DNA from: an uncultured Bacteroidota bacterium
Lineage (GTDB): Bacteria; Bacteroidota; Bacteroidia; Bacteroidales; WCHB1-69
Direction of reading: 5' to 3'
Length of the DNA stretch: 33,105 nucleotides
NCBI GenBank assembly: GCA_902796805.1
Contig: CADBQG010000001.1
Span: forward strand, 1 to 33,105
Part shown: in pieces, positions 24,836 to 32,226 of the stretch
Numbering within the stretch: the first letter of the stretch is position 1
How the letters are laid out: the number at the start of each line of letters is the position of its first letter
Notes under the pieces: model-generated
Databases searched by the model: none
Told to the model about the DNA's origin: nothing
Seen by the model: the letters and a program-made list of their open reading frames with translations, nothing else
Made by a program: the position numbers and the translations under genes

Positions 24836-25600
24836 ATGAAAAAAACAACAATCATTGCCATTATCTTCTGCGCCGTCCTGGGCATTGCGAACGCGCAGAA
24901 AAGCCCTATGGCGGCCGACACGGTTGCATATGGATATTTGAGAATATCGAAATCCCCGACGGACTACATTTACGAGAAATACTTCCCTGACAGATACCGG
25001 CTCCGTTTGGTGCTGAATGCCTCGTTCATGATTCCGACAAGGTGGGTCTCGAACCAGTTTTTGTTCCCGATGGCCGACAACCAGAACCGCGTGTCGCGCT
25101 CCTTCACCTTCTCCCTCGACAACAGCTGGCGTTTGGTGAAATGCTACGGATTGGGTTTCCGTCTCGGATTCGGCTCGTCGTGGTATTCCGTTGACCGCAA
25201 CCTTGTGCCAGTGGAGAGCCTTGTCCCGATGGACTTGAGCGAACTTGCCACGGTGAAGAGCAACCTCAAGGTCACCAAGTTCGACTTGGAGCTGTTACAG
25301 CGTTTCTTCTTGGGCAGTGCTGGCAGCAACTGGTGGTATTTGGACACGGGCATCTTCGGGGAATGGAACACCGGCAGCCGCTACAAGTTTGTGGGGAGAT
25401 ATGGAGACGAGCGTTTCAAATACAAGGAGAGGAGATATTGGCGCAACGACATGAACCACCTCGACTATGGCGTGCGCCTGCGCGTGGGCATCACCAGATT
25501 CGCCGCGATCTACGGTCAGTACCGCATCTCCAACATTCTGAAAAAGGACAAATTCGCCAACGACCTGCCCAAATGGGAAGTCGGCATCCAGATATTCTGA
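24836..25600 (+). CDS. Predicted outer-membrane beta-barrel protein, unknown function
   Basis: This 254-residue protein begins with a Sec signal peptide (MKKTTIIAIIFCAVLGIANA, cut before QKSP). The mature part is rich in alternating hydrophobic and aromatic beta strands (RLRLVLNASFMI, GLGFRLGFGSSWY, YGVRLRVGITRFAAIYGQYR) and ends in WEVGIQIF. The terminal Phe is typical of barrels inserted by the BAM machinery. I do not recognise a named family. It starts 32 bp after the GntR stop, with only an imperfect hairpin between, and is followed by a strong terminator at 25735, so it is probably the last gene of the cassette. A link to what the ABC transporter handles is inference. Confidence 0.82.
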   Translation: MKKTTIIAIIFCAVLGIANAQKSPMAADTVAYGYLRISKSPTDYIYEKYFPDRYRLRLVLNASFMIPTRWVSNQFLFPMADNQNRVSRSFTFSLDNSWRLVKCYGLGFRLGFGSSWYSVDRNLVPVESLVPMDLSELATVKSNLKVTKFDLELLQRFFLGSAGSNWWYLDTGIFGEWNTGSRYKFVGRYGDERFKYKERRYWRNDMNHLDYGVRLRVGITRFAAIYGQYRISNILKKDKFANDLPKWEVGIQIF

Positions 25601-25734
25601 CAATCAAAACGTCCTGAATCTCGAACTTAATATTGCCTAAGCCATGTAATAACCTGTCATAACGGCTCTGGTCAGGGAAAAGCACGGCTTTCAAAAGCAA
25701 GTGGAGATGACAGGGCTTTCATAGCCATTATCTG

Positions 25735-25773
25735 AAAGCGGCAATCTCAAAAAACGAGGTTGTCGCTTTTTTT
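25735..25773 (+). terminator. Rho-independent terminator closing the GntR/ABC cassette
   Basis: A 14-pair stem (AAAGCGGCAATCTC, 25735-25748, with GAGGTTGTCGCTTT, 25756-25769, two G-U pairs) closes a 7-base A-rich loop and is followed by T residues to 25773. Just upstream, GCTTTCA (25715-25721) can pair with TGAAAGC (25733-25739), overlapping the left arm and giving a competing fold. Confidence 0.88.
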
Positions 25774-25774
25774 G

Positions 25775-25782
25775 TATTTTCG
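25775..25782 (+). promoter_or_regulatory. Candidate -7 element for trkA-trkH
   Basis: TATTTTCG matches TAnnTTTG at seven of eight positions and lies 22 bp before the trkA ATG. No -33 element at normal spacing is evident, because that region is occupied by the terminator hairpin. Confidence 0.45.
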
Positions 25783-25804
25783 CCGTTTTGCAAACAACAT
25801 TCAA

Positions 25805-26500
25805 ATGGCACAGAAAAAATTCGCGGTAATAGGCGCAGGGCAGTTCGGGCAGGCAATAAGTCTGGCGTTGTCGGAGAAGGGTTTCGAGGTGTTGGTCATA
25901 GACAAGGACATGAAGAAGGTGCAGCACATCAGCGATGACGTGGCGTACGCGGTATGCACGGACGCCACCGACAAGCGCGCGCTTCTCAACGAGAACATCA
26001 AGGACTTCGATGCCGTGATTGTGGCCATCGGGGACGATTTCGTGGAGCGTCTTCTGTGCATCTCGAACCTCATCGACCTCGGGATAGAGAAGATATACTG
26101 CCGCACGAAGGGCTCGCACCAGCAGACCATTCTCGAGAAGATGGGCATCACCGAGTTTCTTTCGCCCGAGGACGAGCTTGCCACGTTGCTTGCGGAGCGC
26201 CTCAGCAACCCCAACATACTCTCCTATCTCCAGCTTCCCGACGAGTACAGGATTGCTTCCATAATAGCCCCCGACAGGCTCGAGGGACTTACTCTCGGGG
26301 ACGTGAACTTCCGCGACAACCATCATCTGAGTTTAGTGACAATACGCAGAACCTTTGAAGAGATTGAAAACAAGGAGCTTACAAAAAAGCAGCACGTCAT
26401 AGGCGTTCCTGACAACTCTACGGTTATCAATAAAGACGATGTGTTTGTTTTGTTCGGCAAGGACCGCGACATCGACAACTTCATCAAAATCAACCTGTGA
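25805..26500 (+). CDS. TrkA/KtrA-type potassium uptake regulatory subunit (RCK domains)
   Basis: This 231-residue cytoplasmic protein gates the potassium channel subunit encoded next to it. The RCK_N Rossmann domain starts with KFAVIGAGQFGQAI (Gly10, Gly12, Gly15). The acidic residues in VLVIDKDMKKV end its second strand, where NAD(H) or ATP/ADP ribose binds. GDDFVERLLCISNLIDLGI completes the domain. An RCK_C domain (about 145-231) follows, ending in DVFVLFGKDRDIDNF. The single RCK pair and length match KtrA-type subunits rather than the doubled E. coli TrkA. The start at 25805 is used because the upstream in-frame codon lies in the terminator stem. The stop overlaps the trkH ATG by one base. 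Confidence 0.95.
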   Translation: MAQKKFAVIGAGQFGQAISLALSEKGFEVLVIDKDMKKVQHISDDVAYAVCTDATDKRALLNENIKDFDAVIVAIGDDFVERLLCISNLIDLGIEKIYCRTKGSHQQTILEKMGITEFLSPEDELATLLAERLSNPNILSYLQLPDEYRIASIIAPDRLEGLTLGDVNFRDNHHLSLVTIRRTFEEIENKELTKKQHVIGVPDNSTVINKDDVFVLFGKDRDIDNFIKINL

Positions 26501-28302
26501 TGCACTTGTTCGGGAGCAGGGGTGAGTACAACGGCAGGCAGAGGATACACATCGCAAACAACAAGGATCGTATCCAGCGCATACTCCAGATTGTCAGTCT
26601 GGCGGTGTCAGTTTTGACCATTGCCTGCATCTTCTGCTACCATGGCCTCTACATCTCGTCATTCGCGAAGAATCTCATAAGGTTCGTCGTTCACGGAAGC
26701 CTTTTCTTCTATGTCGCGAAATATTTCATTCTTCTTTTCTACTCGCTGCATCGTTCGGAGTATCTCAAAAAGTCGTGGGTGGAGTTCATAATCATTCTTT
26801 TCCTGATATTCCAGTTCATATCAGTGAACATTTTCCATTTCAGCATTGTAAACTACGACAATTTCGAAAACTTCTACTTGATATTCATACAGTTCTACTT
26901 CCTGATAATGGTATTGGTTGAATTGGCGAAGATGAGCAGTACGCTGGGCAAATATCATCTCAGTCCTCCGATACTCATGGTGGGGTCGTTTCTTTTTCTC
27001 ATATCGATAGGCACCATACTTTTGATGATGCCCAGGATGACTGTAGGCGGGATTTCCTTCATTGACGCGTTGTTCACCGCCACGAGTGCGAGCTGCATCA
27101 CCGGCCTGTCGGTCGTCAGCACCTCGGCCTGCTTCACCATAAAGGGGCAGTTTGTTATTTTGATGCTCATACAGTTGGGCGGAATGAGCATTTTGTCGTT
27201 TGCGACGTTCTTCTCCACTTTCCTGTCGCGTTCAATGGTGGGTTTGCGTTACCAGTACATGATACGCGACATGATGTCGTCGGACAGGCTTTCAGACTCG
27301 GTGTCGCTTCTCCGCAGCATCGTGCTTACTACATTCATAATAGAGTTGGCCGGCGCGGCGCTTCTGTTCACTTATTGGAAGTCAACGGGATTTTTCATTT
27401 CAGACAGGCAGAATCTTTTCTTCTCGTTGTTCTACACAGTCTCGGCGTTCAACAACGGCGGTTTTGTGTTGATTGACGACAGTTTGCTGAACCTCGGCGT
27501 TGCGGGGAGCTATTTTCCGCAGGTTGTAATAATGGCGCTGGTATTCCTTGGGGGCATAGGCTTCGTTACGATAAGGGACTTCTTCAGTTACAGGTACATT
27601 CGCGAGAGGAACAAGTTCAACTGGAAAAGTCTCATGCCGCAGACCAAGATTGTGCTTTGGGTGACATTTTTGATCATCGGGGTTTGCAGCGTGATGTTTT
27701 TCATGATGGAATACAACGGCGTGCTGAAGGACGTGGACGGTTTGGGTAACAAGATATTCACATCGGTGTTTCAGATAACCACATGCAGAACTTCCGGGTT
27801 CAACGTGCTGGATGTCAATGCGATGAAATTGTCCACAATAATTATGATTTTGGTGGCTATATTCATCGGCGGCTCGCCCAGTTCCACCGGCGGCGGCATA
27901 AAGACCACCACGTTTTTCATAGTGGTGAAGTCGGTCTTTGCTACAATAAAGGGAAAGAAGAACATAGAGTTCGACCACAAGGCCATCTCGCCGACATTGG
28001 TGGAGAAGGCGACCACGATACTGATGATGTCGGCCACTTTCATATTGGTTTCATGTTTCATGCTCACCGTAGTTCAGCCTGATGTCAGCCTTTTGGAGGC
28101 TCTTTTCGAGACCTCCTCGGCATTTACCACATGCGGACTTTCAACGGGGGCGTGCGCTGAATGGAACTGGATGGCGAAGCTGATTCTTGTGGTGAACATG
28201 TATTGCGGGCGCATAGGGACGCTCACGATGGCGTTCGCGCTAACTCGCCACAAGAAAGAGTCGCCGCACCAATATCCCGACCTTTACATCATGTTAGGTT
28301 AA
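26500..28302 (+). CDS. TrkH/KtrB-family potassium uptake channel subunit with extra N-terminal spans
   Basis: This 600-residue protein carries K+ across the cytoplasmic membrane with the TrkA-type partner. Four M1-P-M2 repeats are visible through their pore loops: TSASCITGLSV, VSAFNNGGFVL, ITTCRTSGFNV and SSAFTTCGLST, each with the filter Gly. The gating-loop region GGSPSSTGGGIKTTT lies in the third repeat. Before the first repeat there are about 150 residues with four extra hydrophobic spans (near 27-45, 58-80, 88-108 and 120-140). These are absent from typical KtrB of about 450 residues. ATG at 26500 shares its A with the trkA stop; a GTG one codon earlier is possible. A new promoter lies just downstream. 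Confidence 0.95.
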   Translation: MHLFGSRGEYNGRQRIHIANNKDRIQRILQIVSLAVSVLTIACIFCYHGLYISSFAKNLIRFVVHGSLFFYVAKYFILLFYSLHRSEYLKKSWVEFIIILFLIFQFISVNIFHFSIVNYDNFENFYLIFIQFYFLIMVLVELAKMSSTLGKYHLSPPILMVGSFLFLISIGTILLMMPRMTVGGISFIDALFTATSASCITGLSVVSTSACFTIKGQFVILMLIQLGGMSILSFATFFSTFLSRSMVGLRYQYMIRDMMSSDRLSDSVSLLRSIVLTTFIIELAGAALLFTYWKSTGFFISDRQNLFFSLFYTVSAFNNGGFVLIDDSLLNLGVAGSYFPQVVIMALVFLGGIGFVTIRDFFSYRYIRERNKFNWKSLMPQTKIVLWVTFLIIGVCSVMFFMMEYNGVLKDVDGLGNKIFTSVFQITTCRTSGFNVLDVNAMKLSTIIMILVAIFIGGSPSSTGGGIKTTTFFIVVKSVFATIKGKKNIEFDHKAISPTLVEKATTILMMSATFILVSCFMLTVVQPDVSLLEALFETSSAFTTCGLSTGACAEWNWMAKLILVVNMYCGRIGTLTMAFALTRHKKESPHQYPDLYIMLG

Positions 28303-28312
28303 AACTTTTTTG

Positions 28313-28320
28313 TACCTTTG
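28313..28320 (+). promoter_or_regulatory. Bacteroidota -7 element for the acyltransferase-GT9-lpxH-era run
   Basis: TACCTTTG matches TAnnTTTG exactly, 11 bp after the trkH stop and 19 bp before the ATG at 28340. It excludes the in-frame TTG at 28310 as a start. No convincing -33 box was found. Confidence 0.75.
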
Positions 28321-28339
28321 CGCCCTGTATTTTTTTGAA

Positions 28340-29470
28340 ATGGATTTCGAGGATATCAGACCATATACCGATTCAGAATTCAAGGAGGCATATTTGAGGC
28401 TTACCGAGGACAGGCGCTTTGCCGACGCGCTGAAGATGTGTCTTTCGGGCTACACTGTTGACGATTTCCGCAGGGACTTGGAGAGATTCGGCACCATTGA
28501 GGAGGTGCAGGTGGACTTTGACAAGAGGTTCATTGACGCGTTCCTCGCGCAGTCGTCGAAAGGGCTCAGCTTGTCGGGAATTGAGAACATAGAGTCCGGC
28601 AGGTCGTACCTTTTCATTGGCAACCACCGAGACATAACCTTCGACCCGGCGTTGCTCCAGTACTACTTTTTCGTGGAGCGCCGGAAGACATCGCGGATTG
28701 CCATGGGAGACAACCTCTTCACCACGCCGCTGCTTGTGGAGATTGCCAAGCTCAACAAGATGATAAAGGTGAAACGAAGCGGCACTTTGCGCGAAAAACT
28801 TGAAAATTCGAAGACATTGGCGGCCTACATCCGGCATTCCCTGTTCATGGACAACGAGTCGGTGTGGATTGCGCAGCGCGACGGGCGCACAAAAGACGGG
28901 AACGACCAGACGAAGCAGGGGCTTTTGAAGATGATCTGCATGGGCGATGGCAACAATCCTGTGGAAACGCTCAGGAAAATGAACATCACACCGGTGATTA
29001 TTTCATACGAATACGAGCCGTGCGACTGGCTGAAAGCCCGTGAAGTGGCAATTAGCGAACATCAGATTTACCAGAAGCAGCCGGGAGAGGACTTCAACAG
29101 CATAAAACAGGGCATTTTCGGACAGAAAGGGCGCATAAGCCTAACTATCGGAAAGACTCTTGACGAAGAGTTCGACACAGTGCCCGACAATCTTCCGAAC
29201 AACGACAAGCTCAATTACGTATGCCGCATTATAGACAACCAGATATACAGCAAATACACACTCTTTCCCAACAACTACATCGCCCACGACATTTTGCACG
29301 GCGACGGCAAATACGAGGATTGCTACACACCTGAAGAGAAAACAAGATTCGAGAGTTATGTGGAGATGAAATCGCATGTTGCCGATGTTCCGTTTGAGAA
29401 AATGCGCGAGAACATGCTGAAGATATATTCAACTCCTGTTGACAACCATGAAATAAGCACAAAGAACTAA
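28340..29470 (+). CDS. PlsC-like 1-acylglycerol-3-phosphate acyltransferase family protein
   Basis: This 376-residue protein has the acyltransferase block YLFIGNHRDITFDPALLQ, a variant of the NHxxxxD motif with one extra residue between His and Asp, as in other Bacteroidota members of this group. SVWIAQRDGRTKDGND corresponds to the later substrate-binding motif (usually FPEGTR). Then ITPVIISYEYEPCDW follows. It should transfer an acyl chain to a lysophospholipid or related lipid; the exact acceptor is not known. No clear transmembrane helix is seen. The promoter at 28313-28320 sets the start. GT9 follows after 14 bp, so a role in envelope lipid assembly fits the neighbours. Confidence 0.9.
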   Translation: MDFEDIRPYTDSEFKEAYLRLTEDRRFADALKMCLSGYTVDDFRRDLERFGTIEEVQVDFDKRFIDAFLAQSSKGLSLSGIENIESGRSYLFIGNHRDITFDPALLQYYFFVERRKTSRIAMGDNLFTTPLLVEIAKLNKMIKVKRSGTLREKLENSKTLAAYIRHSLFMDNESVWIAQRDGRTKDGNDQTKQGLLKMICMGDGNNPVETLRKMNITPVIISYEYEPCDWLKAREVAISEHQIYQKQPGEDFNSIKQGIFGQKGRISLTIGKTLDEEFDTVPDNLPNNDKLNYVCRIIDNQIYSKYTLFPNNYIAHDILHGDGKYEDCYTPEEKTRFESYVEMKSHVADVPFEKMRENMLKIYSTPVDNHEISTKN

Positions 29471-29484
29471 TTTTCAAACAATAT

Positions 29485-30495
29485 ATGGACGAAATACACC
29501 CCCCCTCGCAACCTAAGATATTGATTATCAGGTTAAGTTCAATTGGAGACATAGTGCTTACGACCCCAGTGGTTAGAGCAGTGAACGAGCAGATTCCCGA
29601 TGCGGAGATACATTTCCTTGTAAAAAAGAACTTCGCGAATGTCATTGAGAACAACCCTCGCATCCACAAGGTCCATATTTATGACACAGACGATGTGCAG
29701 GTTGTTGTCGATGAGTTGAGAAAGGAGAATTTCGACGAGGTCATCGACTTGCAGAAGAATTTCCGTTCGCGACGGATAGTGCGGAAGCTGAATGTGCCGC
29801 ACCACACGTTCCACAAACACAATTTTTCAAAATGGGTTTGCATTCATTTGAAAATGAACGGTTTGCCGGAAACGCACATTGTTGAGCGTTATTTTGAGGC
29901 GGTAAAACCGCTGAACGTTCACAACGACCACAAGGGGCTTGAATTCCACATTCCGGAGGACAAGGGTTTTGACGAAGATGACCTTCCGATGGTTTTTGAG
30001 GACGGATTTGTGGCGATAGTGCTTGCGGCCCAGCATTATACAAAGCGGATACCCGTTTCCAAGGTTGTGGAGATCGGCAGCATACTTCACAAGCCGATAA
30101 TGCTTTTGGGCGGCAGCGACGTGGCCGAGGACGGGGAGCATGTTGTATCCCAGCTCGGCGACAGGGCTTGCAACGGCTGCGGGAAATACTCGCTGTACCA
30201 GTCGGCGGCGATAATAGAACATGCCGACTGCGTGATAACCGGCGATACCGGGCTGATGCACATCGCAGCCGCGCTGCACAAGCCCATTGCGGCGGTCTTC
30301 GGCGCGACCATTCCCGAATACGGCTACTACCCGTACATGCCCGGCGAGCGCGACAAGTTCCGCAACTTCGAGGTTTGTCCGCTGAACTGCCGTCCGTGTT
30401 CAAGCTACGGAAGCAAAAGCTGCAAGCGCAAGCACTTCAAGTGCATGAACAACATCTCGGCCACTGAAGTCGCAGAATGGGTGAACAAGTTCTGA
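29485..30495 (+). CDS. Glycosyltransferase family 9 (heptosyltransferase-like)
   Basis: This 336-residue GT-B-fold enzyme resembles ADP-heptose:LPS heptosyltransferases. The N-terminal motif ILIIRLSSIGDIVLTTPVVRAV and the donor-site motif VITGDTGLMHIAAALHKPIAAVFGAT are diagnostic of GT9. A Cys-rich stretch near the end (CPLNCRPCSSYGSKSCKRKHFKC) is common in Bacteroidota members. It probably adds a sugar to the LPS or lipooligosaccharide core; donor and acceptor cannot be read from sequence. It lies 14 bp after the acyltransferase gene and 4 bp before lpxH, which supports a lipid A/core role. Confidence 0.93.
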   Translation: MDEIHPPSQPKILIIRLSSIGDIVLTTPVVRAVNEQIPDAEIHFLVKKNFANVIENNPRIHKVHIYDTDDVQVVVDELRKENFDEVIDLQKNFRSRRIVRKLNVPHHTFHKHNFSKWVCIHLKMNGLPETHIVERYFEAVKPLNVHNDHKGLEFHIPEDKGFDEDDLPMVFEDGFVAIVLAAQHYTKRIPVSKVVEIGSILHKPIMLLGGSDVAEDGEHVVSQLGDRACNGCGKYSLYQSAAIIEHADCVITGDTGLMHIAAALHKPIAAVFGATIPEYGYYPYMPGERDKFRNFEVCPLNCRPCSSYGSKSCKRKHFKCMNNISATEVAEWVNKF

Positions 30496-30499
30496 CACG

Positions 30500-31285
30500 A
30501 TGGCCGAGGAGAGGGACGAACATATAGAACTGTATGGCGACTGCCTTTTCGTGTCGGACGCCCATTTAGGCGCGCCCGAAGATCGGGACAGCGAACTACG
30601 CGAATGCCTGTTGCTGCAACTTTTGTCTGAGAACGGCAAGATTGACCATCTCTTCCTTTTGGGCGACATCTTCGATTTCTGGTTCGAGTACAGGGATGTT
30701 GTGCCAAGGGGCTATTTCCGTCTCTTCAGTCTGCTGCACGGCATGAAAAGCAGAGGAATTCGTATCCACTATTTTGCCGGCAACCACGACATGTGGGTCC
30801 GCGACTACTTCAAGGAGTCTTTCGGGGCGGAGATATATCGAAAAGAGCAGAAATTCACCATCAACGGCAGGAGTTTTCTCATCGCGCACGGCGACGGGCT
30901 CGGCGGTAGGCAGGGAAAATACAACTTCATCAAGAAAATCTTCAATTTCAAGCCAAACCAGGTGTTGTACAGTGCCTTGCACCCGCGCATTGCCTTTGCC
31001 ATCGCGCGCTTCTTCTCCTTCAAATCCAGAAACTCACATTCTGAAGCCGACATGGAGTTCAGATACGAGTCGGAGCACCAGGTTCAATACGCGCGAGACA
31101 TGCTTGAGCGCGAGCATTTCGACTTCTTCATCTTCGGGCACAGGCACATACCGGTCAGGCACGTACTGACCGACGACAGTGTCTTTTTCAACGCCGGCGA
31201 CTGGTTCGGCACCTACAGTTACATAACATTCAAGAGAGGCGAATTGTCGCCGAAGTTAGAGTTCTTCAACCAAAAACAACAATAG
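30500..31285 (+). CDS. lpxH: UDP-2,3-diacylglucosamine diphosphatase
   Basis: LpxH hydrolyses UDP-2,3-diacylglucosamine to lipid X and UMP, the fourth step of lipid A synthesis, at the inner face of the cytoplasmic membrane. The 261-residue protein has the calcineurin-like metal-site motifs in order: FVSDAHLG (Asp20, His22), LLGDIFDFW (about 54-61), AGNHD (93-97), IAHGDGLG, and FGHRHIPV. The central helical insertion (YSALHPRIAFAIARFFS) is the membrane-associating cap of the family. Some Bacteroidota members are annotated only as metallophosphoesterases; the full motif set and the LPS-related neighbours support LpxH. era starts 5 bp downstream. Confidence 0.93.
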   Translation: MAEERDEHIELYGDCLFVSDAHLGAPEDRDSELRECLLLQLLSENGKIDHLFLLGDIFDFWFEYRDVVPRGYFRLFSLLHGMKSRGIRIHYFAGNHDMWVRDYFKESFGAEIYRKEQKFTINGRSFLIAHGDGLGGRQGKYNFIKKIFNFKPNQVLYSALHPRIAFAIARFFSFKSRNSHSEADMEFRYESEHQVQYARDMLEREHFDFFIFGHRHIPVRHVLTDDSVFFNAGDWFGTYSYITFKRGELSPKLEFFNQKQQ

Positions 31286-31290
31286 ATTAT

Positions 31291-32208
31291 ATGGAAAACG
31301 TTAACGACCAAATACTGCAAGACAACGTACACAAGTCAGGTTTTGTGAACATAATAGGAAACCCGAACGTCGGCAAGAGCACGCTGATGAACCAGCTTGT
31401 AGGGGAGAAGGTTTCGATTATGACCTCAAAGGCGCAGACCACGCGCCACAGGATCAAGGGCATAGTTAACGGCGACGACTACCAGATTGTTTACTCCGAT
31501 CTTCCCGGCGTTCTCGACCCGGCATACACAATGCAGAAGTACATGATGCGCTTTGTTACCGACTCATTGCAGGACGCCGACATCATTCTCTACATGATTG
31601 AATGCGGAGAGACAAAATTCAACGGCGAATTAGTGGAAAAAATCAAGAAGATGGGCATTCCTGTAATCTTCATTGTCAACAAGACCGACAAATACACCGA
31701 GGAAGTGGTTCAGGCATCAAAAAATCACTGGTCAGAGGTTTTCCCCGAGGCCGGCATTTTCGCGATTTCTGCACTCAACGGCACCGGCATTGAACCATTG
31801 AGAAACCGTATCATAGAGCTTCTTCCCGTTTGTCCGCCCTATTTCCCGAAAGACGCGCTTACCGACAGGCCGATGAGGTTTTTTGTGTCGGAACTCATAC
31901 GCGAGCAGATTCTGCTTCAATACAAGAAAGAGATTCCCTACAGCGTGGAGGTTGTGGTGGAAAGTTACAAAGAGGAACCCGACATAATACGCATTGGCGC
32001 CATGATTTATGTTGAAAGACCCACGCAGAAGGGAATAATCATAGGAAGCAAAGGCTCGGCAATCAAGAAGCTCGGAACCGACGCGCGGGCGTCGATAGAG
32101 GACTTTCTCCAGAAACACATCTACCTTGACCTTTCAGTGAAAGTGCTGAAAGACTGGAGGAACAATGAAATTTTGATGAAAAAATTCGGATATTCGCTTT
32201 CAGACTAA
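31291..32208 (+). CDS. era: GTPase Era
   Basis: Era binds the 3' end of 16S rRNA and helps mature the 30S subunit. The 305-residue protein has the GTPase motifs GNPNVGKST (G1, 23-31), QTTRHR (G2), DLPG (G3) and NKTD (G4). A C-terminal KH domain follows with GSKGSAIKKLG, where the usual KH GxxG loop is found. Length matches the family. It is tightly spaced behind lpxH (5 bp). hutI follows after 18 bp, and no promoter or terminator was seen between them. Confidence 0.98.
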   Translation: MENVNDQILQDNVHKSGFVNIIGNPNVGKSTLMNQLVGEKVSIMTSKAQTTRHRIKGIVNGDDYQIVYSDLPGVLDPAYTMQKYMMRFVTDSLQDADIILYMIECGETKFNGELVEKIKKMGIPVIFIVNKTDKYTEEVVQASKNHWSEVFPEAGIFAISALNGTGIEPLRNRIIELLPVCPPYFPKDALTDRPMRFFVSELIREQILLQYKKEIPYSVEVVVESYKEEPDIIRIGAMIYVERPTQKGIIIGSKGSAIKKLGTDARASIEDFLQKHIYLDLSVKVLKDWRNNEILMKKFGYSLSD

Positions 32209-32226
32209 CAAAAAAACAGCAGAATT

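Noticed and set aside
25601..25734. Possible c-di-AMP (ydaO-type) riboswitch ahead of trkA
   Set aside because: The conserved ydaO sequence blocks were not seen; only simple complementary words near the terminator remain, reported as a low-certainty finding.
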